Source of the DNA: JAEUMW01 sp963734295
GTDB taxonomy: Bacteria > Pseudomonadota > Gammaproteobacteria > Burkholderiales > JAEUMW01
Reading direction: 5' to 3'
DNA: 64,000 nt
NCBI GenBank assembly: GCA_963734295.1
Contig: CAVTGS010000021.1
Coordinates: 1-64,000 of the forward strand
Position numbers and translations under genes: made by a program. The notes beneath the pieces were generated by a model that saw nothing but the letters and a program-made list of their open reading frames with translations, searched no databases and had not been told where the DNA came from. Of the stretch, positions 51,586-60,343 are shown in pieces; position 1 is the stretch's first letter, and every line of letters begins with the position of its first letter.

Positions 51586-53040
51586 TCAGGAAGGAGGCCT
51601 CGCTTCGCGCCGTCGCCGGAAGAAACGGAACACGTCCTGAAAGGACTGCCGCGCGAACGCAAACCCGAGCGCGGCATAAGTCGCAGCGCCGACGAGCGCG
51701 AGCACCACCAATTGTGCAGCGGCAGGAAGCCCGCCCAGAGGCAGCAGCGCCTTGCCGGCGAGGACGACGAGCACCATCACGCCAGTGAGCGCCATCGGCA
51801 CCAGGATGGTGCGGAAGAACCGCGGCAAGCCCTGTCCCAGTTCCCGAAACACGATATAGAAGACCGGAATGAACTCCACCACGTTCTGGATACAATACCC
51901 GGCCGCCACACCCACCACACCCCACTGAGCCCCGATCAGGAAAGCGGTGACGACCATGATGGTACCGATGACGCCGAGATAGAACAGCACGTCCGTTCTT
52001 CCTCGGGCCATCAGCACGGACCCGGTGGTACTCGTCAGCGATTGAATGAAGCCGATAGGGGCGAGCCAGGCGAGGACGCCGCTCATGGCCAGCCACTTGC
52101 TGCCCAACAGCACGGCGATGAACAAGTCCCGCAGCACGAAGAGTCCCGCCATCATCGGCGCGGTGACGAAGGCGATCACCGCGAGCGTCCGCAAATACAG
52201 CTCCGCCATCTCCTGCGGCGCCGCTTGCTGCCGGCTCATCACCGGATACAGCGCGCGCGCGGCAACGAACGTGAGGTTGCGCAGGGGAAACAGCATGATC
52301 TTGTAGGCGAGGGAGTACAGCCCCAGGCTATCCGCCCCGAGCATGCGGCCGATGATCATGCTGTCCGCATTGCGGGAGAAATAGTTGATGATGTTGAAGC
52401 CGACGAGATAGTCGCTGAAGCGCCGGATGCCCCGGAGCTCGTCCCGGCTCCACAGCCAGCGGGGCCGCAGCGGCGAGGCGAGCCAGAGCTGGATCGAAGA
52501 AACTACTGCGTACGTCAGGGAGGAGAGGGCGAGACTGTAGGGTCCTGCGCCCAGATATGCGGCGCTCACCGCCGCCGACAGACCGGACACGGCGGACACC
52601 GCCTCGATCCGGGCCAGCAGCGGAAAACGGGAGTTCCGCTCCAGCAGCGCCTGATGCACGGTGGTCGAACCCAGCAGCGGAAACGTCACCGCCAGCACCC
52701 ACAAGACGCCTGTCACCGCGGGTGCATCGAATGCCAACGCCATCAGCGGCGCGAGCCCCGCCACCACGATCCCGAGCACGGCCCCCAGACCCAGGGTGAA
52801 CCAGAAGGCGGTCAGGATCGTGTCTTCGTTGAGATCCTCCTTCTGGATCAGCGCGAGCCCGGTGCCCATGTCGCGCACCAGAGTTGCGAGATTGGTCACC
52901 ACCAGCGCCATCGCCACCACACCGTAGTCGGTCGGGGTCAGAAGCCGTGCCAGCCACATCACGCTGAGTAGCTGGATCCCTACCGACACTACCCGCGAAA
53001 CCGCGATCCAACGGGCGTTCGAAACCGCTCGACTGCGCAT
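51586..53040 (-). CDS. Lipopolysaccharide/O-unit flippase, Wzx-C/MOP family
   Basis: About 484 aa, 12-14 membrane helices. The start MRSRAVSNARWIAVSRVVSV and SVMWLARLLTPTDYGVVAMA, followed by LVRDMGTGLALIQKEDLNED and FSRNADSMIIGRMLGADSLG, YSLAYKIMLFPLRNLTFVAA, is typical of the WzxC/AmsL branch that exports exopolysaccharide repeat units. Ends in an Arg-rich tail. Start: ATG 53040 (GTG 53043 adjacent). First recognisable gene of the polysaccharide region. Confidence 0.88.
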   Translation of the reverse strand: MRSRAVSNARWIAVSRVVSVGIQLLSVMWLARLLTPTDYGVVAMALVVTNLATLVRDMGTGLALIQKEDLNEDTILTAFWFTLGLGAVLGIVVAGLAPLMALAFDAPAVTGVLWVLAVTFPLLGSTTVHQALLERNSRFPLLARIEAVSAVSGLSAAVSAAYLGAGPYSLALSSLTYAVVSSIQLWLASPLRPRWLWSRDELRGIRRFSDYLVGFNIINYFSRNADSMIIGRMLGADSLGLYSLAYKIMLFPLRNLTFVAARALYPVMSRQQAAPQEMAELYLRTLAVIAFVTAPMMAGLFVLRDLFIAVLLGSKWLAMSGVLAWLAPIGFIQSLTSTTGSVLMARGRTDVLFYLGVIGTIMVVTAFLIGAQWGVVGVAAGYCIQNVVEFIPVFYIVFRELGQGLPRFFRTILVPMALTGVMVLVVLAGKALLPLGGLPAAAQLVVLALVGAATYAALGFAFARQSFQDVFRFFRRRREARPPS

Positions 53041-53145
53041 CACCTGCTCCCCTTCGCCCGCTCGATCACGGCCCGGAACCGGGCCTTCGTCCGACCTCGT
53101 CGCTGCACTTCACCCTACCCCATGCGTCGGGGTGAGGTGGACGCT

Positions 53146-54639
53146 CTATTGAACCGACCGGAGCGCGGCGCCGCGGAGCCTGCCGAGTGCCGACGCCGGT
53201 TCGCGCCACACCAGCGCCGCCTTCCGGATCGCCTTTTTCATTTTGAACAAGAGCCGCGTCGCGCCGATCGGACGATTGATCGGCCAGTCGAGCAGTGCCG
53301 GCCATTCCCGCGCGATGATGTCGTGCGGCAGCCGTCCCGAGCGGCGGTAGGAAGCAGGCAGCGAGAGCATGCGCTCGACGATTTCACGGTGACACAGGGG
53401 GAAGATCGCGAACCCGGGATCGCACTCGGCATACTGGATCACCGAAGCCCATCCACCCATGTCCTGTTCGATCATGAAGAGATCGAGGGTATCGAGAGCA
53501 TTTGCAGTCGGAACCGATTCGAGCCAGGCTCGTGCGCGGGCCAGCGGCTCTTCCTCGAGCGGGCATTCGCAGTGCGCGACCAGCCGTTCGGGCGTAATTG
53601 TCGTCGCTTCGGTATCGGCTGCGCTCCAGTAGTATGCCCGCGCCACTTCGCCGGCATTGCCTGCCAGCACGGCGTGCCCCCCGGGCAGGCGCTTGTACAT
53701 CGTCACGGCCTGCCAGCCGCGGCGCTCGCTGGTGGAGTAACCGATGCGGAACATCCACTCCTCGAGGTCCTCGTCGCGTGCCTGTTCCCTCGGCAGCACG
53801 CGGTGCCTGAGCCCGAAGCGTTTCGCGATCCGGCGCGCCGTGTCGCAGTCGGTGGCTGCGCCTTCATCCCCGATCTCGGCGGTGAAAAGCTCAAGACTGC
53901 GTGCCCACGCGCGCGCGCACGCGAGGAGCATCCGCGAGTCCCAGCCGGCGGTGAGCTTGAGGTAAGTCGGCGTCGCCGCGATGAGGGCCCCGATGTTCCG
54001 CTTGACCAGGGTGGCGATATCCGCGACTGCTTCATCCACCGATGCGGCCGTTGCCAGCGGCTGCGTCGGCCAGTGTCGAACCGTCCGCCAGGTGCACAGG
54101 TCCAGATAATGATTCGGCAGAATGCGTTCCACCCGGTACCGCGGCGTCATGTCCAGGGGATACATTCCTTCCGTATAGGGAATGCCGATGGCGAAAGCCA
54201 GCTCCACCCGATCGCGGGTGTGTGCATCATAAGGGATCAGACTCAGGGTCGACGCGACCATGCGCTGGTGGGCGCAGTAAACGGCCGACAGCGAGCCGCA
54301 CGGGTCCAGGTAGCAGCGCGGGTGTGGATCAAGCACGACCGCCGCAAATCGCCCGCCGAAGCCGTAGATGAATGCCTCCAGCGCGTCGTTCGACGCGAGC
54401 GCTTGAGCGGATACCGGTACCACGTCCCCGTCGCTCAGAAGCGTGCCGGCCACACTGATCGGATAGCCCAGCATCCAGCCCTGGGTGCGGCCGTCCCCGC
54501 CTGACAGTCGCATGGCCGGCAATGCCGGGTGTCGACCCAGGCACCAATCCCCGATCCGGTCGGATACCCAGCCCGGCGGCGCCCGGTTCTCGCCGGCACT
54601 CAACACGAACTGCCCGATCAGTCGCATGTAATCGATCAC
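53146..54639 (-). CDS. Asparagine-synthase-like protein (capsule/EPS type)
   Basis: 497 aa. The C-terminal asparagine-synthase ATP-pyrophosphatase fold is shown by ATPTYLKLTAGWDSRMLLAC (variant SGGxDS motif), ELFTAEIGDEGAATDCDTAR, RRIAKRFGLRHRVL, AVLAGNAGEVARAYYW. The N-terminal half resembles the glutaminase scaffold (GGRFAAVVLDPHPRCYLDPC) but lacks the initiator Cys2 nucleophile (starts MIDYM), so ammonia-releasing activity is unlikely. Such proteins are frequent in exopolysaccharide clusters, where the amidation target is not defined. Confidence 0.75.
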   Translation of the reverse strand: MIDYMRLIGQFVLSAGENRAPPGWVSDRIGDWCLGRHPALPAMRLSGGDGRTQGWMLGYPISVAGTLLSDGDVVPVSAQALASNDALEAFIYGFGGRFAAVVLDPHPRCYLDPCGSLSAVYCAHQRMVASTLSLIPYDAHTRDRVELAFAIGIPYTEGMYPLDMTPRYRVERILPNHYLDLCTWRTVRHWPTQPLATAASVDEAVADIATLVKRNIGALIAATPTYLKLTAGWDSRMLLACARAWARSLELFTAEIGDEGAATDCDTARRIAKRFGLRHRVLPREQARDEDLEEWMFRIGYSTSERRGWQAVTMYKRLPGGHAVLAGNAGEVARAYYWSAADTEATTITPERLVAHCECPLEEEPLARARAWLESVPTANALDTLDLFMIEQDMGGWASVIQYAECDPGFAIFPLCHREIVERMLSLPASYRRSGRLPHDIIAREWPALLDWPINRPIGATRLLFKMKKAIRKAALVWREPASALGRLRGAALRSVQ

Positions 54640-55308
54640 GAATTTTTCACCTTTGGAAGCCCGAACGACGGAAGTGATGGGCCCAAGCTTAGCGGCTGAG
54701 CGCTTCGGCGTTCAACCGGACGCGCATCGACCCGAAGGGTCTCGATCCAGTGGCCCGCACCATGGGTTCCTCCTCGAGCAGAGGCTACCAGCGCCCGACC
54801 GCGATCGGCGTATAAACGATCGGCAAGGCGGATAGGCCGGCGCAGTGGACCGGGCGCTCGGATCAAGAAACGTGCCACATCGATGCTCCGGAACCAGTCC
54901 GCGCACAGCGAGCAGTGCCCACCCGCGCGGCCAGCCGGAACCGGGCGATATCGCAACTGGCCCCGGCGCGGCAGACGATCGGTGTGCGGAACGCAGCACA
55001 GTAGTCTACGAAATGTCGGCGTAGAGCGGTGCCATCGACAGTCGCTCCCGAGCGGTCGCCTCTCCGCGGGCAATGCACCCTCTGGCGCGTTGTGTGCAAG
55101 AACAATATGATCGGGGGCCAGCAAAAGGAGTGTGAAGCGAGTAGGCTGCTCGTCCCCCGCCGCGCGCGCAGGATGGTCCGCGCAAGGCGGCCGTCGATCG
55201 CACGGCCTGGGACCGGGGGGCGCGTCGCGATACATTTACGAACAACTGTGTCATCGGACACCCACGCGCTACCGCTCGATCCTCGATCTTCCTGAATTTC
55301 CACGACTC
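54640..55308. other. Divergent intergenic region, no gene recognised
   Basis: About 670 bases between the minus-strand asparagine-synthase-like gene and the plus-strand MBOAT gene. Open frames on both strands are Arg/Pro-rich and lack domains or good starts. It probably holds promoters for both directions, but I see no box good enough to place. Confidence 0.4.
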
Positions 55309-56949
55309 ATGCTCTTCAATTCCTTCGAGTTCATCTTCCTGTTCCTGCCGGCGACGCTGGCGGGTTTCTTTCTCCTCGGCAGGACGTCCCGCGTTTGGGC
55401 GCTGGGTTGGCTCGTCGTCGCGTCGCTGCTTTTCTACGCCTGGTGGCGGCCCCTAAACGTCCTGATCATCGCGCCGTCCATACTCGTCAACTTCGTCCTC
55501 GCGCGACTGCTGCTGCGGCTCCGCTCGGACCCGAGACGCGCCCGCACCGCGCGACTCGTACTCGCGCTCGGGATCGTGTTCAATATCGCGTTCCTGGGCT
55601 ACTTCAAGTACGTGAACTTCTTCAGCACCGTGGTGAACGACGTCGCCGGCACGCATTTCTTTCTGACGCAGGTCGTGCTGCCGCTCGGGATTTCGTTTAT
55701 TACGTTCCAGAAGATCGCGTTCCTCATCGACGTCCATGCACGACGCGTCGAATCGTTCACGCTGGGAGACTACTGCCTCTTCGTGTTGTTCTTTCCCCAA
55801 TTGATCGCCGGGCCGATCGTGCACTATCGCGAGATGATGCCGCAGTTTCACAAGGCCTCATGCCGCTTCGACAAGGAGAACATCTCGGTCGGCCTGACGC
55901 TGTTTCTTATGGGGCTGTTCAAGAAGGTCGTTCTCGCCGACGGGATAGCGGCTCACGTCTCGCCCATCTACGAGGCTGCGGCCGCAGGCGGGGACGCCTC
56001 GCTCTTTCCCGCCTGGATGGCGGCAGTCGGCTTCACGCTGCAGATATACTTCGATTTCTCCGGCTATACCGACATGGCCCTCGGACTGGCACGCTGCTTC
56101 GGAGTCCGACTTCCCCCCAACTTCGACTCCCCCTTGAAGGCATCGAGCATCATTGATTTCTGGCTGCGTTGGCACATGACTTTGACGCGCTTCCTTACAG
56201 CCTATCTGTACAACCCGCTGGTTCTTTGGCTGACGCGGCGCAGACTCGCTGCCGGCAAAACCGTGCTCGGGGGGCGCGACGCAGGCATCGGCGGCGCCTA
56301 CTTTCACCTGCTGGCCGGCCCGACACTGCTCACGATGTTCGTGTCCGGACTCTGGCATGGCGCAGGCTATGTCTTCATTCTGTGGGGCCTGCTGCACGGG
56401 CTCTATCTCGCCATCAACCATGCTTGGCGCATGGTCGGCCCGCGATTCTGGCCGAACAAGGCGAGCTATACCCGCTCCATGCGGCCCGTCGGGTTCGTGT
56501 TGACGTTTCTCGCCGTAGTGGTCGCCATGGTTCTGTTCCGCTCGCCGACGGTAACTACCGCCAGTGAGTTGCTGCAGGGCATGGCAGGACTCAATGGCAT
56601 CAGCCTGCCGCAGCAGATCTTCGAACGGCTAGGTCCCCTGACACCTCTGCTGCGTCCGATCGTTTCGGCCTCCGGTACAGCTGCGGGCAGCGGCGCGGAG
56701 TTCACCGCGACAGTCATGTGGATCGTGGCATTGCTTGCAATCGCTTTGGCGTTCCCGAACTCGTTGCAGATCATGTCGCGCTACGAGCCCGCGATCGGGG
56801 TGAAATGCCGCCCCGCAGATCTCGGCAGATGGGCCTGGATACTAGATTGGAGACCTACGCTGCCATGGGCCTTCCTGATGTCGGCCCTTGCCGTGACCTC
56901 TGTAATAAAACTCGGCGGCAAGAGCGAGTTCCTGTACTGGCAGTTCTAG
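55309..56949 (+). CDS. MBOAT-family O-acyltransferase (AlgI/DltB-like)
   Basis: 546 aa, about 11 membrane helices. Begins MLFNSFEFIFLFLPATLAGF, typical of AlgI. Later WRPLNVLIIAPSILVNFVLA, LGIVFNIAFLGYFKYVNFFS, LPLGISFITFQKIAFLIDVH, FFPQLIAGPIVHYREMMPQF, YFDFSGYTDMALGLARCFGV, FNFDSPLKA-like PNFDSPLKASSIIDFWLRWH, and catalytic-His motif SGLWHGAGYVFILWGLLHGL. It transfers an acyl group across the membrane to an exported glycan. A longer open frame exists, but ATG 55309 gives the standard N-terminus. Confidence 0.93.
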   Translation: MLFNSFEFIFLFLPATLAGFFLLGRTSRVWALGWLVVASLLFYAWWRPLNVLIIAPSILVNFVLARLLLRLRSDPRRARTARLVLALGIVFNIAFLGYFKYVNFFSTVVNDVAGTHFFLTQVVLPLGISFITFQKIAFLIDVHARRVESFTLGDYCLFVLFFPQLIAGPIVHYREMMPQFHKASCRFDKENISVGLTLFLMGLFKKVVLADGIAAHVSPIYEAAAAGGDASLFPAWMAAVGFTLQIYFDFSGYTDMALGLARCFGVRLPPNFDSPLKASSIIDFWLRWHMTLTRFLTAYLYNPLVLWLTRRRLAAGKTVLGGRDAGIGGAYFHLLAGPTLLTMFVSGLWHGAGYVFILWGLLHGLYLAINHAWRMVGPRFWPNKASYTRSMRPVGFVLTFLAVVVAMVLFRSPTVTTASELLQGMAGLNGISLPQQIFERLGPLTPLLRPIVSASGTAAGSGAEFTATVMWIVALLAIALAFPNSLQIMSRYEPAIGVKCRPADLGRWAWILDWRPTLPWAFLMSALAVTSVIKLGGKSEFLYWQF

Positions 56950-57058
56950 CGACCGGAAACTCGGCAGGGCAAGGCTAGCGTGGGCACGATTCGTCAATCG
57001 ATCCGGAACCGCCGGCACACGGCTTGCTGTTTTTCGCCGGCGTGCCTGCGGGAGCGTA

Positions 57059-58126
57059 ATGCTCTTACCATATCACTACAACCTGGCTCATCACTTCATG
57101 CATTCTCCGACGCTCGCGAGCTCTGAAAGCACTGCCAAGAACAAGGGGACTTCCGTTGCGCTGCTTTCCGCGCGGCCCGGACTCTACGTTCTGATCCTTG
57201 TCTGCAGCGTGCTCGGAGCATTCACTTACAAGATGCGCGGTGAAGGGGTTTTTGCCTGTCCCGCCAGTGGTTATCGGTCCAACCATTATCTGGCGCACTG
57301 CGAAACTACCGGATACGCCGACTACGATCATGGCGCGCTTTGGTTCGATCTGGAGCCGGAAGCCCGAGGCTCTGCGGCAAATGCTGAAGTTCTATTTCTG
57401 GGCAGCAGCAGAATGCAGTTCGCGTTCTCGACGGACGCAACCAGTAACTGGTTTGCGGCGCTCGCTGCGCCATACTATCTCTTGGGCTTCAGCTATACCG
57501 AAAACGTTTTGTTCGCAGAGCCGCTTCTCGCGGCTTTGCGCCCTCGCGCAAAGGTATACGTGATTAATGCGGACCGATTCTTTGATGACTCCAGACTGAC
57601 CCCTCCAGCGAACCAGATCCTTCGTGATACCGACGCGCGCTCCAGATACAAGGACAAGCAGTTCTGGCAATCTCTTCACAGGAGCATCTGCACGACGGTT
57701 CCAGCTGTCTGCGGGACAAAGCCCGCATTCTTTCGATCCCGGGATAACGGGGCGTGGGAATTGGAGGGTTCAACAGCAGTTTGGAATGCTGCTCCCAAGA
57801 CGACCTCGGATGGGCCGGCCAGCGAAGTCGAGCGCTGGGACCACTTCTCCGCGCTGGGACAGAAGTTTCTGTCAGGGCTAGGGACCGACCGAGACTGCGT
57901 ATTCTTGACCCTTGCTCCATACGAGGGGACCAAAAGAGCAGAGGCACAGGCTATCGCCAAGGCGCTGGGGCTCGACCTAGTAGCGCCCAATCCGGACGGC
58001 CTCAAGACGTTCGATGGCTCGCACCTCGATCGCCAGAGTGCGGAGCGCTGGTCACAAGCATTCTTCGACGCGGCCGGTCCGCGCATCCGAAAGTGCCTCG
58101 ACAACACTGCACTCGGTTCTCGATAA
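57059..58126 (+). CDS. Membrane-anchored SGNH-like protein (DltD/AlgX-type partner)
   Basis: 355 aa. One membrane helix (PGLYVLILVCSVLGAFTYKM) at about 40-60, then a periplasmic domain. EVLFLGSSRMQFAFS at about 110 (GSSR in the position of the SGNH nucleophile block), KVYVINADRFFDDSRL, and a C-terminal KTFDGSHLDRQSAERWSQAF with DxxH. The order Ser...Asp-x-x-His is that of SGNH hydrolases and of DltD. Five Cys in the periplasmic part suggest disulphides. Between the MBOAT and FkbH genes, so likely the periplasmic acyl-handling partner. Confidence 0.7.
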   Translation: MLLPYHYNLAHHFMHSPTLASSESTAKNKGTSVALLSARPGLYVLILVCSVLGAFTYKMRGEGVFACPASGYRSNHYLAHCETTGYADYDHGALWFDLEPEARGSAANAEVLFLGSSRMQFAFSTDATSNWFAALAAPYYLLGFSYTENVLFAEPLLAALRPRAKVYVINADRFFDDSRLTPPANQILRDTDARSRYKDKQFWQSLHRSICTTVPAVCGTKPAFFRSRDNGAWELEGSTAVWNAAPKTTSDGPASEVERWDHFSALGQKFLSGLGTDRDCVFLTLAPYEGTKRAEAQAIAKALGLDLVAPNPDGLKTFDGSHLDRQSAERWSQAFFDAAGPRIRKCLDNTALGSR

Positions 58127-58176
58127 CGGCACACGCTCGGTTTTGGTCCACAGTTTTGCAATACAAGCTCGTTGAA

Positions 58177-60066
58177 ATGAACTGGTTGCCGATCCCGCAG
58201 GATTTTCGCCAGAGCCTTCGCTCAGCGATAGCAACTGCCACAGCACCGGAGCGCCTCACGCGACTTGCCGAACTCGCTGAGTTTCGCCTGGGTTTTCTCG
58301 AAACAATTCAGCTCGACAACGCGCTACGGCAGATTCCTGGAGGAGATTTTGCGGGCTTTTCTCGAATCCGCCTTGCCGTTCTTTCCTCTGCCACGGTAGA
58401 CCACCTGCTCCCTGCGATCCGTGTCGCCGGGCTACGGAGACGAATTCTCTTTGATCTTCACAGGGGCGCTTACGGCCAGTTTCGACAGGAGCTTCTTGAT
58501 CCCGCCCCGCCGCTCCGAGCCTTCGAGCCGGAGGTGATCCTGTTGTCGCTCACTGCCCGCGAGACGATCGCGGGGGTGCCGCTCGGGGCGACCGCCGAGG
58601 ATGCGGAGGAGGCGGTGGCACGCACCACGGAGGAGCTTTGTCGGCTTTGGAGCAGCGCACGGGAGAACTTTAATGCTTTGGTCATCCAACAGTCGTTTCT
58701 CGATGCCTCCGAACCACTCTTTGGCAGCTACGACCGGCTCGTGCCCGGCACGCCGACGCGTCTGGTCGCCCGTCTCAACGACCGTGTGGCGGACGCCGCC
58801 TCGCACAACCGGGTACTGCTCCTCGACGTGGCGCGCGCGAGTGCGCGTGACGGCATCGACGCGTGGTTCGACGTCGCGCGTTGGCTCCAGGGCAAGATCG
58901 AGATAGCGCCGCAGTCGGCGCCAAACTACGGCGAATTGGTTGCCCGGGTGGTCGCGGCACAGCGTGGTCAGTCGAGAAAATGCTTGGTGCTGGATCTCGA
59001 CAACACGCTTTGGGGCGGCGTGATCGGAGACGATGGACTGGAGGGAATAGTCCTCGGCGAGGGCAGCGCTCTCGGCGAAGCACACCTGGCCTTGCAGCGT
59101 TTCGCGAGGCAGCTCAAGGAGCGAGGCATCATCCTCGCCGTGTGCTCCAAGAACGAGCTGGCGATTGCGGAGTCCGTCTTTCGGGATCACCCGGAAATGG
59201 CACTCAGGCGATCGGACATCTCAGCGTTCGTAGCAAACTGGAACGACAAGGCAGACAATCTCAGAGCGATTGCGCTGCAACTCAATATAGGACTCGATAG
59301 CCTGGTATTCGTCGACGACAACCCGGTCGAACGAGCCCGGGTCCGCGAGAGCCTGCCGATGGTGGCGGTCCCGGAACTACCCGCGGACGCAGCCCATTAC
59401 GTGCGCTGTATCGCCGACGCGGGTTATTTCGAAGCGGTCAGCTTCACTGAAGAGGATCGCGACCGCGCCGGTCAATATGCTGCGAACGCCGAGCGAGAGG
59501 CGCTCCGCAGCGCATCCCCGGGCATGGCGCCTTTTCTGCAAGGGCTGGACATGACGGTCGAGTTCGGCCCCGTGACGCTGGTCGACCTCGCCCGGGTAAC
59601 CCAGCTCATCAACAAGACGAATCAGTTTAATACGACGACTCGCCGCTATGGGGCGGAAGAGGTGGCAAGACTTGCGAGCTCGCCTGAGAATCTGGTTCTC
59701 CAGTTTCGACTCTCGGACCGATTCGGCGAAAATGGGTTGGTGAGTGTCATGGTCCTGCGACCAGTTCTCGATGATCAGGACGTTCTCGAGATTGATATCT
59801 GGGTGATGAGCTGCCGGGTGTTCGGTCGCGATCTCGAAGTCGAAGCGATGAACATCGCCGTGGAAGCCGCGCGCAGCAGAGGGGTGCGCCAGTTGCGCGC
59901 CGCCTATATCCCGACAGCGAAGAATGGCATCGTCAGCGATCTGTACGGAAGGTTTGGGTTCTCGAGCCGCCCCGAACCCGCTCTCGGAGAAGGCGCGAGT
60001 CGCTGGCTCCTTGATGTCTCTGAGTACGTCCCGCGCCCAACTTTCATCAATCGAAGGACACAGTAA
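58177..60066 (+). CDS. FkbH-like HAD-IIIC protein with SGNH-like N-terminus and GNAT C-terminus
   Basis: 629 aa. The N-terminal ~240 residues (SRIRLAVLSSATVDHLLPAI, LFDLHRGAYGQFRQELLD) match the SGNH-like FkbH N-domain. The HAD core begins KCLVLDLDNTLWGGVIGDDG with nucleophile Asp273/Asp275, then ILAVCSKNELAIAES, and FVDDNPVERARVRE at about 378. The C-terminal FG/GNAT part has INKTNQFNTTTRRYG, RFGENGLVSVMVLRPV, WVMSCRVFGRDLEVEAMNIA. FkbH proteins dephosphorylate and load a glyceryl unit from 1,3-bisphosphoglycerate onto an ACP, and the ACP gene follows by one base. Confidence 0.9.
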   Translation: MNWLPIPQDFRQSLRSAIATATAPERLTRLAELAEFRLGFLETIQLDNALRQIPGGDFAGFSRIRLAVLSSATVDHLLPAIRVAGLRRRILFDLHRGAYGQFRQELLDPAPPLRAFEPEVILLSLTARETIAGVPLGATAEDAEEAVARTTEELCRLWSSARENFNALVIQQSFLDASEPLFGSYDRLVPGTPTRLVARLNDRVADAASHNRVLLLDVARASARDGIDAWFDVARWLQGKIEIAPQSAPNYGELVARVVAAQRGQSRKCLVLDLDNTLWGGVIGDDGLEGIVLGEGSALGEAHLALQRFARQLKERGIILAVCSKNELAIAESVFRDHPEMALRRSDISAFVANWNDKADNLRAIALQLNIGLDSLVFVDDNPVERARVRESLPMVAVPELPADAAHYVRCIADAGYFEAVSFTEEDRDRAGQYAANAEREALRSASPGMAPFLQGLDMTVEFGPVTLVDLARVTQLINKTNQFNTTTRRYGAEEVARLASSPENLVLQFRLSDRFGENGLVSVMVLRPVLDDQDVLEIDIWVMSCRVFGRDLEVEAMNIAVEAARSRGVRQLRAAYIPTAKNGIVSDLYGRFGFSSRPEPALGEGASRWLLDVSEYVPRPTFINRRTQ

Positions 60067-60067
60067 C

Positions 60068-60310
60068 GTGACCGATCAAGAACTCCTTGCGGTATTCACT
60101 CGGATCCTGCGCGATCTGCTCGCCGACGACTCCATCGTGCTCGACATGGACACGACGCGCAGCGATGTCCCGGACTGGGATTCGTTCAAGTACGTTACCT
60201 TCATCGTTTCCGCCGAGATGGAGCTCGGGATCAAGTTCGGCGTAGCGGACGTGGAATCCTTCCAGACGGTGGGAGACATCGTGACGGAGGCTCGTGTGCT
60301 TCTGGGCTGA
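60068..60310 (+). CDS. Acyl carrier protein (partner of FkbH)
   Basis: 80 aa from GTG 60068. Four-helix ACP with phosphopantetheine site Ser39 in VPDWDSFKYVTFIVSAEMEL (DSxxxx variant DSF), then IKFGVADVESFQTVGDIVTE. Acidic, short; one base separates it from the FkbH stop. Probably carries the glyceryl or other small acyl group to the MBOAT protein. Needs a phosphopantetheinyl transferase encoded elsewhere. Confidence 0.92.
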   Translation: MTDQELLAVFTRILRDLLADDSIVLDMDTTRSDVPDWDSFKYVTFIVSAEMELGIKFGVADVESFQTVGDIVTEARVLLG

Positions 60311-60343
60311 TTCCCCGGCGTCCGCAGGTTCAGAGCGGCGCAA

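Noticed and set aside
50494..52971. An 825-codon plus-strand open frame opposite coaX, birA and the flippase gene
   Set aside because: It is Arg/His/Gln-rich with no domain and lies entirely antisense to three clear genes; long antisense frames are expected in DNA this GC-rich.
54640..55308. Short genes in the divergent region
   Set aside because: Frames on both strands are Arg/Pro-rich, lack domains, and have no ribosome site that fits.
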